Source of the DNA: Micromonospora inositola | GTDB lineage: Bacteria; Actinomycetota; Actinomycetes; Mycobacteriales; Micromonosporaceae | Direction of reading: 5' to 3' | Length of the DNA stretch: 64,000 nt | Assembly: GCF_900090285.1 (NCBI RefSeq) | Contig: NZ_LT607754.1 | Location: forward strand, 1,674,001 to 1,738,000 | In this document: positions 53,042 to 61,363 of the stretch, in pieces | Numbering within the stretch: position 1 is the stretch's first letter | How the letters are laid out: every line of letters begins with the position of its first letter | Program-made: the position numbers and the translations under genes | The notes under the pieces: generated by a model | The model's database searches: none | What the model saw: the letters and a program-made list of their open reading frames with translations, nothing else | What the model was told of the DNA's origin: nothing

Positions 53042-53301
53042 TGGTGCGCGTCCACGGTCTCGTCGGTCTCGACCAGGCGGACGGTGAAGTCCTCGATGAC
53101 CGGGTTGGCGAGCAGCTTGTCGGCGATCTCCCGGGCCCGGTCCAGGTCCGGTTCACCGGTGAACTCGATCTCGATCCGCCTGCCGATCCGGACCGAGGCG
53201 ACGTCGCTGACGCCGAGCCGGGGCAGCGCGTTTGCGACGGCCTGGCCCTGGGGATCGAGGATCTCGGGCTTGAGCATGACGTCGACGACGACGCGAGGCA
53301 C
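53038..53301 (-). CDS. purS: Phosphoribosylformylglycinamidine synthase subunit PurS
   Basis: 87 aa. [21 protein letters not shown], then [19 protein letters not shown] and [17 protein letters not shown], the standard PurS ferredoxin-like fold that bridges PurL and PurQ. First gene of the purS-purQ-purL operon. GTG 53301 with AGGAGTGCCCA-like upstream sequence. Confidence 0.96.
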   Translation of the reverse strand: MPRVVVDVMLKPEILDPQGQAVANALPRLGVSDVASVRIGRRIEIEFTGEPDLDRAREIADKLLANPVIEDFTVRLVETDETVDAHQ

Positions 53302-53692
53302 TGGGCACTCCTGACTGTGTACGCAGTTGGGTGCCGACCCACAACGGGCGAGCGCAGCCAGCCTACCTGGCAGATGCCGTCCCGGCCGCACCGGCCGGGC
53401 GCGGTCCAGACACTGATCAACATAACCGGCGGAGAGCGGGCCGACCGGACCGGGCACCACCCGGCGAGGCATGTCCCGGGGTGTCACCTCCGGCCGCTTT
53501 TCGGGCAGATCGTACCTTCTCGGACATCCGCCACCGGTGGTCGCCGGCGATCGCCCTACAGGCGGATGTCCGACAGTTCCCGCCGTACGGGCCCGGCACG
53601 GCCCACCCGACCCCGGCGCGTCGTTTTGCAGCATCCGATCAGGTGAACAACCCTCACGAACGGCCCGCTCCCCGGCTGACAGCATCGGAACC
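53302..53692. promoter_or_regulatory. Divergent purSQL / YbjQ-like promoter region with 12-bp inverted repeat
   Basis: 391 nt without a gene. A perfect inverted repeat, CGGACATCCGCC (53521-53532) and GGCGGATGTCCG (53561-53572), has a 28-nt spacer and could be a regulator site or RNA hairpin controlling either direction. No purine riboswitch core was recognised. Confidence 0.55.
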
Positions 53693-54154
53693 GTGCTGGT
53701 CGTGACGACGGATCAACTGCCCGGCTACGAGATCCGCCAGATCCTCGGCGAAGTGGTGTCCTCGATGGCCAGGACCCGGAACCCGTACCGCGAGGGGGTC
53801 AAGAACCTGCGCGGTGGCGCGTACGACCCGATGGCGCCGGACAACCTCACCCGCTGGCGTACCGATTCGGTGGCCCGGCTGGGTGAGGAGGCCGAGCGGC
53901 TCGGCGCGAACGCGGTGATCGGCATGCGCTTCGACAGCCGGGACTGCGGCGAGATGTGGATGGAGATCTGCGCGTACGGGACGGCGGTGATCGTCGTACC
54001 CAAGATGCCGGACGTCATGCCGGCCGACCAGCCCGTGGTGGCCGCGGAGTCCGCCCACGAGCCGGGGATCGTGGAGGCCCCCGGCGGCATCGCCGAACCG
54101 GCGAGCGCCCCCAACCTCACCTCCGCCGCCGAAACCCCCACCCGCGACTTCTGA
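53693..54154 (+). CDS. YbjQ/UPF0145-family protein
   Basis: 153 aa. The YbjQ fold is recognised by PGYEIRQILGEVVSS, ARTRNPYREGVKNLRGG, RLGEEAERLGANAVIGMRFDSR and MEICAYGTAVIVVP. The Ala/Pro-rich C-terminal 40 residues are variable. Often annotated heavy-metal-binding; the real role is unknown. GTG 53693 with GGAA upstream. Convergent with purB, only 15 nt apart. Confidence 0.85.
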   Translation: MLVVTTDQLPGYEIRQILGEVVSSMARTRNPYREGVKNLRGGAYDPMAPDNLTRWRTDSVARLGEEAERLGANAVIGMRFDSRDCGEMWMEICAYGTAVIVVPKMPDVMPADQPVVAAESAHEPGIVEAPGGIAEPASAPNLTSAAETPTRDF

Positions 54155-54169
54155 CCTGGGTCGGAAGGG

Positions 54170-55594
54170 TCAGAGGATGGGGGGTGGGGTGTAGGCGGCG
54201 GCTTCGGGGTGGGCGGCGACCACGTCGGCGATGCGGGCGGTGATCCGGTCCACCTGGGCGGCGGCGGCGCCGACGAAGGCGTTGCGGTCGGCGACCAGGG
54301 CGTCGATCTCGGCGCGGCTGAGACCCAGGCGACCGTCGGCCGCCAGACGGTCGAAGAGATCGTTGTCGGGGGCGCCCTTCTCCCGCATGGCGAGGGCGAC
54401 GGCGACCGCGTGCTCCTTGATCACCTCGTGCGCGACCTCCCGGCCGACGCCCCGCCGGACCGCCGCGACCAGGATCTTCGTGGTGGCCAGGAACGGGAGG
54501 AAGCGCTCCAGCTCCCGGTTGATCACCGCCGGGTACGGCCCGAACTCGTCCAGCACGGTGAGGAAGGTCTGGAACAGCCCGTCGGCGGCGAAGAACGCGT
54601 CCGGCAGGGCGACCCGGCGGACCACCGAGCAGGAGACATCCCCCTCGTTCCACTGGTCGCCGGCCAGCTCGCCGACCATCGACAGGTAACCCCGGATGAT
54701 CACCGCGAAGCCGTTCACCCGCTCGGAGGAGCGGGTGTTCATCTTGTGCGGCATCGCGCTGGAGCCGACCTGGCCCGGCTTGAAGCCCTCGGTGACCAGC
54801 TCCTGGCCGACCATCAGCCGGATCGTGGTGGCCAGGCTGCTCGGCGCCGCCGCGGTTTGCGCCAGCGCGGAGAGCACGTCGAAGTCGAGCGAGCGCGGGT
54901 AGACCTGGCCGACGCTGTCCAGCACCCGGCTGAACCCGAGGTGCTCGGCCACCCGGCGCTCCAGCTCGGCCGCCTTGCCGGCGTCGCCGTCGAACAGGTC
55001 GAGCTGGTCCGCGGCGGTGCCGACCGGGCCCTTGATGCCGCGCAGCGGATACCGGCCGATCAGGTCCTCCAGCCGGTCGTACGCGATCAGCAGCTCCTCC
55101 GCCGCCGACGCGAAGCGCTTGCCCAGCGTGGTGGCCTGCGCGGCGACGTTGTGCGAGCGGCCGGTCATCACCAGACCGGAGTACTCGTGCGCGTGCCAGG
55201 CGAGCCGGACCAGGGTGGCCACCACCCGGTCCCGGATCAGCTCCAGCGAGGCGCGGATCTGGAGCTGCTCGACGTTCTCGGTGAGGTCCCGGGAGGTCAT
55301 CCCCTTGTGCACGTGCTCGTGCCCGGCGAGCGCGCTGAACTCCTCGATCCGGGCCTTCACGTCGTGCCGGGTGACCCGCTCGCGCGCCGCGATGGAGGCC
55401 AGGTCGACGTCGTCGACCACCCGCTCGTACGCCTCGACCACCCCGTCCGGCACCGGCACGCCGAGGTCCCGCTGGGCCCTCAGTACGGCGAGCCAGAGCC
55501 GCCGCTCCATGCGTACCTTCTCCTCCGGCGACCAGAGGGCGACCAGCTCGGGCGAGGCGTACCGGTTGGCGAGCACGTTCGGGATCGTCGTCAC
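54170..55594 (-). CDS. purB: Adenylosuccinate lyase
   Basis: 474 aa, fumarase/aspartase superfamily. Acts twice in purine synthesis (SAICAR and adenylosuccinate cleavage). Starts VTTIPNVLANRYASPELVALW; contains GHEHVHKGMTSRDLTENV (catalytic His region), MTGRSHNVAAQATTLG and the signature loop GSSAMPHKMNTRSSER. GTG 55594 is preceded by GGAGAATGGCCGG. It is separated from purS by the YbjQ-like gene, so it has its own promoter. Confidence 0.97.
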   Translation of the reverse strand: MTTIPNVLANRYASPELVALWSPEEKVRMERRLWLAVLRAQRDLGVPVPDGVVEAYERVVDDVDLASIAARERVTRHDVKARIEEFSALAGHEHVHKGMTSRDLTENVEQLQIRASLELIRDRVVATLVRLAWHAHEYSGLVMTGRSHNVAAQATTLGKRFASAAEELLIAYDRLEDLIGRYPLRGIKGPVGTAADQLDLFDGDAGKAAELERRVAEHLGFSRVLDSVGQVYPRSLDFDVLSALAQTAAAPSSLATTIRLMVGQELVTEGFKPGQVGSSAMPHKMNTRSSERVNGFAVIIRGYLSMVGELAGDQWNEGDVSCSVVRRVALPDAFFAADGLFQTFLTVLDEFGPYPAVINRELERFLPFLATTKILVAAVRRGVGREVAHEVIKEHAVAVALAMREKGAPDNDLFDRLAADGRLGLSRAEIDALVADRNAFVGAAAAQVDRITARIADVVAAHPEAAAYTPPPIL

Positions 55595-55784
55595 CCGGCC
55601 ATTCTCCGGTACGGCCCGAGCCGGGCGACCGGCCGGCCCCGGGCCGCCCACCGGGGGGCGGCGGACCCCACCGTATCGCCGAAACCGCGCCGGGCCCCGG
55701 ACCAGCGGCAGGCGGGGTAGCTGGAGGCGCTTTTCCCAGCCAGGCCGGGCTGGCGCTGCGCCGGCTCCGGCCAGGAGTGGCCAT

Positions 55785-55943
55785 GCCCGGACCGGCCGGG
55801 AACGTCTCCTCGCTGAATACCTCGGCAACCGCATCGGCGTGGCGATGCTGCTCTCCTCGTACCTCCTGGACGCCCTCGTCGAGCTGCCGGGCGAGTCACC
55901 GGCGGCGCTGCGCACCCGCTTCCTCGGCTGGCTGCCCCGGTGA
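55785..55943 (+). other. Short coding-like fragment, possible small gene or remnant
   Basis: The frame reads GRERLLAEYLGNRIGVAMLL, then SSYLLDALVELPGESPAALRTRFLGWLPR and stops. It looks protein-like (amphipathic and hydrophobic helices) but has no convincing start codon. It could be the end of a decayed gene. The rest of 55595-55997 shows only the purB promoter side and nothing else. Confidence 0.3.
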
Positions 55944-55997
55944 AGGCGCGGGTGGCGGACGGCCCCGGGCCGTCCGCCACCACGCCGACCGGTCGGG

Positions 55998-56213
55998 TTA
56001 CTTCCCGGGGAGGGCGACGGCCGGGTCGAGAGCGATGGCCTTCTGCTGCTCGGCGGTCAGCGCGAACGCGTCCCTGGGACCGTGGTTATGGGTCACCCAG
56101 ACCGTGGAGCCGTCCTGGGGCGGGACGGCCGATGAGGGCCGAGCGAGGCGGCGTGCCCGGTATGTCGCGGAGGGATAGCCAGCTACCGGAGGGTAGGAGA
56201 TCATCGTCTCCAT
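55998..56213 (-). CDS. Small protein, possible C-terminal remnant of a larger secreted protein
   Basis: 71 aa from ATG 56213. The second half, GSTVWVTHNHGPRDAFALTA, then EQQKAIALDPAVALPGK, looks well folded and conserved, while the first half (YPPVAGYPSATYRARRL) does not. This suggests either a small intact gene or the tail of a truncated one. No signal peptide. It is divergent from the large secreted protein gene. Confidence 0.4.
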   Translation of the reverse strand: METMISYPPVAGYPSATYRARRLARPSSAVPPQDGSTVWVTHNHGPRDAFALTAEQQKAIALDPAVALPGK

Positions 56214-56261
56214 CTAACTCCCGGCACGAGCCGGATCCTTTCTCCTCACCAGAGGACGCGC

Positions 56262-58580
56262 ATGCGCAAATCGTCCCTCGCCGGCCTCACCGCTCTCGCT
56301 CTGGCCGGCGGCACCCTGCTGGGCGCGGCCCCAGCCCAGGCGGTCGACCCGGCCGTCCTGCACGTCAAACAAAACTCCATCACGGGCTGCTCTGACACGT
56401 GGCCGGGCACACTGGAGCAGCCCTTCTGCACGATCGGGGCGGCTGCCGCGGTGGTCACCGCCGGGCAGACGGTCGACGTCGGCGGCGGCAACTACCGGGA
56501 ACGCGTCATCATCACCAGCTCGGGCACGCCGGACCAGCCGATCACCTTCCGCACCACCAACTACGCCACCCTCATCGGGCAGACCGCCGGCTTCGTCATC
56601 GACGGCCAGCACGACATCACGATCCAGGGTCTCCGGGCCGGCGGGGCGGTGGACGTCCCCGCGCTCGACCTCCGGAACGCCTCAGCCATCACGGTCGACG
56701 GCGGCGGCTACTGGACGGCCGACCTGGCCACGGCTCCCGCCGTCCGGCTCGCCGGGGTCACCCGGTCCTCCCTGAAGCGCCTCTCCGCCAGCGGGCTGTC
56801 GCTGGTCGGCGGCCTGACCATGGACGCCGCTACCAGCGGAGTCACCGTCACCTCCGCCACGGTGGCGAGCGCGCAGTACAACACCCCCGACCACAGCGTG
56901 GGAATCCAGGTCGACGGCCCCGGCAACAGGATCGTCAACAACATGGTCAGCGGCTTCACCGGCGCCGCCATCGCGGTCGGGCCTGGCGTGGCCGACACGG
57001 TGGTAGCCAACAATCAGATCAACGGCGGGGCCGGCTACGGCATCCACAACCGCGGCGCCAGCGGCACGGCCATCACGAACAACAATGTCCGGGACCGCTG
57101 CCTCGACGGCATCCGGGTGGACGGGGCGTCCGCCGGGGTGTCGGTGCAGAACAACGTGTTGGCCAAGAACGGCTACTTCAGCCAGGGCTACTGCGACCGG
57201 TCCAAGCTGGACGGCGTGGAGGTCGGGGTCTACGACGAGGCGGTCAAGGACACCGTGGTCGACTACAACAACGCGGACCACTACGACCCGTCGTCCCCGA
57301 CCATCTACGCCTGGAGCGGCACGCGGATGAGCCTGGCGGCGTTCCGCGAAGCGTCCGGTCAGGCCGCCCACGACCTGGAGACGCGGTACGCCCGGGACAA
57401 CTACGACTCGGCGAACTCGGCGGCTCCCGGCTACCAGGTCACCGACCGCTACGGCAAGACACGCGCCGACGACCCGGCCGTGGCGGACACCGGCGCCGGC
57501 CCGGTCACGTACGCCGACCGTGGCGCGGTCGAGACCATCCGACCCCCGGTGGCCTCGTTCGACCTCGCCCTGGACCTCGGGACGACATCGGTGGAGGTGG
57601 ACGCCTCCGCCTCCACCCCCGGCTTCGTCCCGATCGCCTCCTACCAGTTCGACTTCGGCGACGGAACGGTGGTCACCCAGGCCACTCCGGTCGCCTCGCA
57701 CCGCTACCAGGCGCCCGGCGGCTATGAGATCAGGCTCAAGGTCACCGGCACCGACGGGACGTCGGGCAGCAGGTACCAGCGGGTCAGCCTGCTGCGGCGG
57801 ACCGCAACGGTGGGCCTGCTCGCCCTGCCCAACCTCCGCTACGTCGGGCCGGGCACCCTCGCGACGACTCTTCAGCCGAACCAGGCCGGGTTGGGCACGA
57901 CCGCCCAGTTCGACCTCGCGGACGCCGGCGACGGCCAAGTCGCCCTCTTCTCGCGCGCGACCGGGCGGTACGTCTCGGCCGACTTCGCCGGCACCGCGTT
58001 GCTGACCATGACGGCCACCGCGGTCTACAACACGGAGACGTTCACCGTCGTCCGCAACACCGACGGCAGCATCAGCCTCAAGTCGGCGTCCAGCAACCGC
58101 TACGTCAGCACCGCGTCGGCGCTCTCCCCCTATCTGAGCGCGAACCAGACCACCATCGGCGCGAACGAGAAGTTCTACCGGGTCACGGTGACCGATGCGA
58201 ACCGGTGGCTGAGGGCCGCGAACCGTCGGTACGTCACAGCCGAGAGTGCCGGCACCAATCCGCTGATCGCGAGCCGGACCACGATCGTCACGTGGGGGCG
58301 GTTCGACGTGATCGACCTCGGCAACGGTCAGGTGGCCCTCTTCGCCCGCGCCAACAACCGCTTCGTCACCGCGGACGGCGCCGGGACGTTGCCGCTGATC
58401 GCGAAGCGCGGCACCGTGGGTACCTGGGAGCGGTTCACCCTCGTCCGCAACGGCAACGGCACCGTGAGCCTCAAGGCCATCGCCAACGGCCGCTACGTCA
58501 CCGCCGACGGCGGAGGTGCGAAGCCACTGATCGCCAGCCGCACCACGATCGGACTCTACGAGAAGTTCACCCTGGGCTGA
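56262..58580 (+). CDS. Secreted protein: right-handed beta-helix, PKD domain, fascin-like repeats
   Basis: 772 aa. Signal peptide ending APAQA (about residue 27). Residues 35-410 form parallel beta-helix coils, as in pectate-lyase/NosD-like proteins (DITIQGLRAGG, GNRIVNNMVSGF, TVVANNQINGG, SVQNNVLAKNG). A PKD domain lies near 426-510 (SYQFDFGDGTVV). From about 523 there are five beta-trefoil/fascin-like repeats (GRYVSAD, NRYVSTA, RRYVTAES, NRFVTADG, GRYVTADG). Probably a polysaccharide-binding or -degrading exoprotein. ATG 56262; single gene followed by a terminator. Confidence 0.85.
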   Translation: MRKSSLAGLTALALAGGTLLGAAPAQAVDPAVLHVKQNSITGCSDTWPGTLEQPFCTIGAAAAVVTAGQTVDVGGGNYRERVIITSSGTPDQPITFRTTNYATLIGQTAGFVIDGQHDITIQGLRAGGAVDVPALDLRNASAITVDGGGYWTADLATAPAVRLAGVTRSSLKRLSASGLSLVGGLTMDAATSGVTVTSATVASAQYNTPDHSVGIQVDGPGNRIVNNMVSGFTGAAIAVGPGVADTVVANNQINGGAGYGIHNRGASGTAITNNNVRDRCLDGIRVDGASAGVSVQNNVLAKNGYFSQGYCDRSKLDGVEVGVYDEAVKDTVVDYNNADHYDPSSPTIYAWSGTRMSLAAFREASGQAAHDLETRYARDNYDSANSAAPGYQVTDRYGKTRADDPAVADTGAGPVTYADRGAVETIRPPVASFDLALDLGTTSVEVDASASTPGFVPIASYQFDFGDGTVVTQATPVASHRYQAPGGYEIRLKVTGTDGTSGSRYQRVSLLRRTATVGLLALPNLRYVGPGTLATTLQPNQAGLGTTAQFDLADAGDGQVALFSRATGRYVSADFAGTALLTMTATAVYNTETFTVVRNTDGSISLKSASSNRYVSTASALSPYLSANQTTIGANEKFYRVTVTDANRWLRAANRRYVTAESAGTNPLIASRTTIVTWGRFDVIDLGNGQVALFARANNRFVTADGAGTLPLIAKRGTVGTWERFTLVRNGNGTVSLKAIANGRYVTADGGGAKPLIASRTTIGLYEKFTLG

Positions 58581-58590
58581 GCCTCCGTTC

Positions 58591-58623
58591 GACGCCCGCC
58601 AGGCAACCGCCCTGGCGGGCGTC
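58591..58623 (+). terminator. Terminator after the beta-helix protein gene
   Basis: GACGCCCGCCAGG pairs with CCTGGCGGGCGTC (13 bp) around CAACCGC, 10 nt after the stop codon. It may also serve the convergent thiolase gene. Confidence 0.85.
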
Positions 58624-58657
58624 GGCGCGTCCGGTCCCAAAACGGGGCTCCGACGGG

Positions 58658-59950
58658 TCAGCGTTCCAGGATCGCCGTCACGCCCTGGCCGCCGGCCGCG
58701 CAGATGGAGATCAGGCCGCGCCCGCTGCCCTTCTCGGCGAGCAGCTTGGCCAGGGTGGCGACGATCCGGCCGCCGGTGGCCGCGAACGGGTGCCCGGCGG
58801 CCAGCGAGGAGCCGTTGACGTTGAGCCTGTCCCGGTCGATCGACCCGAGCGGCGCGTCCAGGCCCAGCCGTTCCTTGCAGAACTCCGCCGACTCCCAGGC
58901 GGCCAGGGTGGCCAGCACCTGCGAGGCGAACGCCTCGTGGATCTCGTAGCAGTCGAAGTCCTGCAGCGTCAGCCCGGCCCGGGCCAGCATCCGGGGCACC
59001 GCGTACGCGGGGGCCATCAGCAGCCCCTCGTCGCCGTGCACGAAGTCGACCGCGGCGGTCTCGGACCAGCTGAACCAGGCCAGCACCGGCAGGCTGTGCT
59101 CCCGCGCCCACTCCTCCGACGCCAGCAGCACCGTGGAGGCGCCGTCGGTGAGCGGCGACGAGTTGCCCGCGGTCATGGTGGCCCGCTCGGCGTCCGGGCC
59201 GCGGTGGCCGAAGACCGGCTTGAGCGAGCCGAGCTTCTCCAGGCTGGTGTCGGGGCGGAGGTTCTGGTCCCGGGTCAGCCCGAGGTAGGGGGTCATCAGG
59301 TCGTCGAAGAACCCCTTGTCGTACGCGGCGGCGAGCCGTTGGTGCGAGCGGAACGCCAGCTCGTCCTGGGCCTGCCGGTCGACGTTCCAGCGCAGCGCCG
59401 TCCGGGCGGCGTGCTCCCCCATCGACAGCCCGGTACGCGGTTCGGCGTTGCGCGGGATCTCCGGCTTGAACGGCTGCAGGGGACGGAGCTTCGCGGCGAT
59501 CTTCAGTCGCTCGCCGAGGGTCCGGGCGGAGTTGAGCTGCAACAGGGTGCGGCGCAGGTCCTCGTTGACGGCGAGCGGCGCGTCCGAGGTGGTGTCCGCG
59601 CCACCGGCGATGCCCACCTCGATCTGCCCGAGGGCGATCTTGTTGGCGACCAGGATGGCCGCTTCCAGGCCGGTGCCGCACGCCTGCTGAATGTCGTACG
59701 CGGGGGTGTGCGGGTCGAGCCGGGAGCCGAGCACCACCTCGCGGGTGAGGTTGAAGTCCTTCGAATGCTTGAGCACCGCGCCGGCGACCACCTCGCCGAC
59801 CCGCTGACCGGCCAGCCCGAACCGGGCCACCAGGCCGTCCAGGGCCGCGCCGAGCAGGTCCGCATTGGACGCGTGCGCGTACCGGGAGTTGGACCGGGCG
59901 AAGGGGATGCGGTTGCCACCGATGACCGCGACCCGCCGGACACTCTGCAC
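58658..59950 (-). CDS. Acetyl-CoA acetyltransferase / 3-ketoacyl-CoA thiolase (FadA2-like)
   Basis: 430 aa thiolase. Nucleophile Cys in QQACGTGLEAAILVANKI, His in YEIHEAFASQVL, second Cys in ISICAAGGQGVTAIL. VAVIGGNRIPFARSNSRYA at the N-terminus resembles the mycobacterial FadA2/FadI group. GTG 59950 has GAGG upstream. It is divergent from the fabG4-like gene, as in the mycobacterial fadA2-fabG4-htdX locus (family knowledge), and shares a 54-nt promoter with it. Confidence 0.92.
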   Translation of the reverse strand: MQSVRRVAVIGGNRIPFARSNSRYAHASNADLLGAALDGLVARFGLAGQRVGEVVAGAVLKHSKDFNLTREVVLGSRLDPHTPAYDIQQACGTGLEAAILVANKIALGQIEVGIAGGADTTSDAPLAVNEDLRRTLLQLNSARTLGERLKIAAKLRPLQPFKPEIPRNAEPRTGLSMGEHAARTALRWNVDRQAQDELAFRSHQRLAAAYDKGFFDDLMTPYLGLTRDQNLRPDTSLEKLGSLKPVFGHRGPDAERATMTAGNSSPLTDGASTVLLASEEWAREHSLPVLAWFSWSETAAVDFVHGDEGLLMAPAYAVPRMLARAGLTLQDFDCYEIHEAFASQVLATLAAWESAEFCKERLGLDAPLGSIDRDRLNVNGSSLAAGHPFAATGGRIVATLAKLLAEKGSGRGLISICAAGGQGVTAILER

Positions 59951-59980
59951 GATCGGCCTCCTCGAAGCTGTTGCCCGAAC

Positions 59981-60004
59981 CCTACTCGCCAGTAGGCTAC
60001 GCCC
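59981..60004. promoter_or_regulatory. Candidate TetR operator in the fadA2-fabG4 promoter
   Basis: CCTACTCGCCAGTAGG (6-bp arms CCTACT/AGTAGG) followed by CTACGCCC. It aligns with CCTACTCG...GTA...TACGCCC at 63899-63923 in the TetR promoter, differing by four substitutions and one gap. It abuts the fabG4 start and lies 31 nt from the thiolase start. Confidence 0.6.
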
Positions 60005-61363
60005 ATGACCGACAGGTACGCGAGCTTCGTCCAATCGGGGGCCGGTCGCGCGCTGGTCAAGCGCCTCGGGCTGCCCGACCCGCCTCGACTACGCCGGCAC
60101 ACGCCGGGCGATCCGCTCGTCCATGGGCCCGTCCTGCTGGGCGCCTCGGCCGGTGGCCGGCTCGCCGAGCCGGCCACCAAGATCCTGACCTCCGCCGGGG
60201 TCGAGCTGCGCGATCCGTCCGCTGCCACCGACGCCACCGCGCGCTACGCCGCCCTGGTGTACGACGCGACCGGCATCACCGACTCCACCGAACTGCGGCA
60301 GCTCTACGACTTCTTCTACCCGCAGGCCCGGGCGCTGCTGCCCAGCGGTCGGGTGATCGTGCTCGGCAGCCCGCCCGGCGAGTGCGGCTCGCCCCGCGAG
60401 GCCACCGCCCAGCGCGCCCTGGAAGGGCTGACCCGCAGCATCGGCAAGGAGTTCGGCCGGGGCGTCACCGCCCAACTGGTGTACGTGACGGAGGCCGGCG
60501 ACCCCGGCACCCTGACCAGCCTGGAGTCGACGCTGCGCTTCCTGCTGTCCGGGCGCTCCGCGTACGTCTCCGGCCAGGTGGTCCAGGTCTGCGCCGGCAC
60601 GGCGCAGCCGCCGGCCGACTGGGACCGGCCGCTGGACGGGCAGGTCGTGCTGGTCACCGGCGCGGCCCGGGGCATCGGCGCGGCGCTGGCCCGGGTGCTC
60701 GCCCGGGACGGCGCGCAGGTCGTCGCGCTGGACGTCCCGGGCGCCGGGGACGAGCTGGCCGCGGTCGCCAACGAGATCGGCGGCACGGCCGTCCAGCTCG
60801 ACCTCACCGCGCCGGACGCCCCGAGCCGGCTCGCCCAGCACCTCGCCGACCGGCACGGCCGGGTCGACGTGGTGGTACACAACGCCGGCATCACCCGGGA
60901 CAAGACGCTCGGCCGGATGGACGCCGACCGCTGGGACTCCGTCATCGACGTGAACCTCTCCAGCCAGGAGCGGATCAACGACGTGCTGCTGGAACGCGCC
61001 CTGATCCCGACCGGCGGGCGGATCGTCTCGGTCTCCTCGATCGCCGGCATCGCCGGCAACCGCGGCCAGACCAACTACGCCACCAGCAAGGCCGGGGTGA
61101 TCGGGCTGGTCGACTCCCTGGCCCCGGCGCTGCGCGAGCGCGGCATCAGCGTCAACGCGGTGGCCCCCGGCTTCATCGAGACCCGACTGACCGCGCGCAT
61201 CCCGCTGATGCTGCGCGAGGCGGGCCGCCGGATGAACAGCATGTCCCAGGGCGGCCTGCCGGTGGACGTCGCCGAGACGATCGGCTGGCTGGCCTGGCCG
61301 GCGACCGGCGCGGTCAGCGGCAACGTCGTCCGGGTCTGCGGCCAGAGCCTGCTGGGGGCGTGA
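60005..61363 (+). CDS. High-molecular-weight 3-oxoacyl-ACP/CoA reductase (FabG4-like)
   Basis: 452 aa. An N-terminal flavodoxin-like domain without catalytic residues (1-200; GPVLLGASAGGRLAEP) precedes a classical short-chain dehydrogenase: GQVVLVTGAARGIGAALARVL, VVHNAGITRDKTL, catalytic SVSSIAG with TNYATSKAG (Ser, Tyr, Lys), and the C-terminal NAVAPGFIETRL. The double-domain build matches mycobacterial FabG4 (HMwFabG), which reduces long-chain 3-oxoacyl-CoA. ATG 60005. Its TGA overlaps the next ATG by 1 nt. Confidence 0.92.
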   Translation: MTDRYASFVQSGAGRALVKRLGLPDPPRLRRHTPGDPLVHGPVLLGASAGGRLAEPATKILTSAGVELRDPSAATDATARYAALVYDATGITDSTELRQLYDFFYPQARALLPSGRVIVLGSPPGECGSPREATAQRALEGLTRSIGKEFGRGVTAQLVYVTEAGDPGTLTSLESTLRFLLSGRSAYVSGQVVQVCAGTAQPPADWDRPLDGQVVLVTGAARGIGAALARVLARDGAQVVALDVPGAGDELAAVANEIGGTAVQLDLTAPDAPSRLAQHLADRHGRVDVVVHNAGITRDKTLGRMDADRWDSVIDVNLSSQERINDVLLERALIPTGGRIVSVSSIAGIAGNRGQTNYATSKAGVIGLVDSLAPALRERGISVNAVAPGFIETRLTARIPLMLREAGRRMNSMSQGGLPVDVAETIGWLAWPATGAVSGNVVRVCGQSLLGA

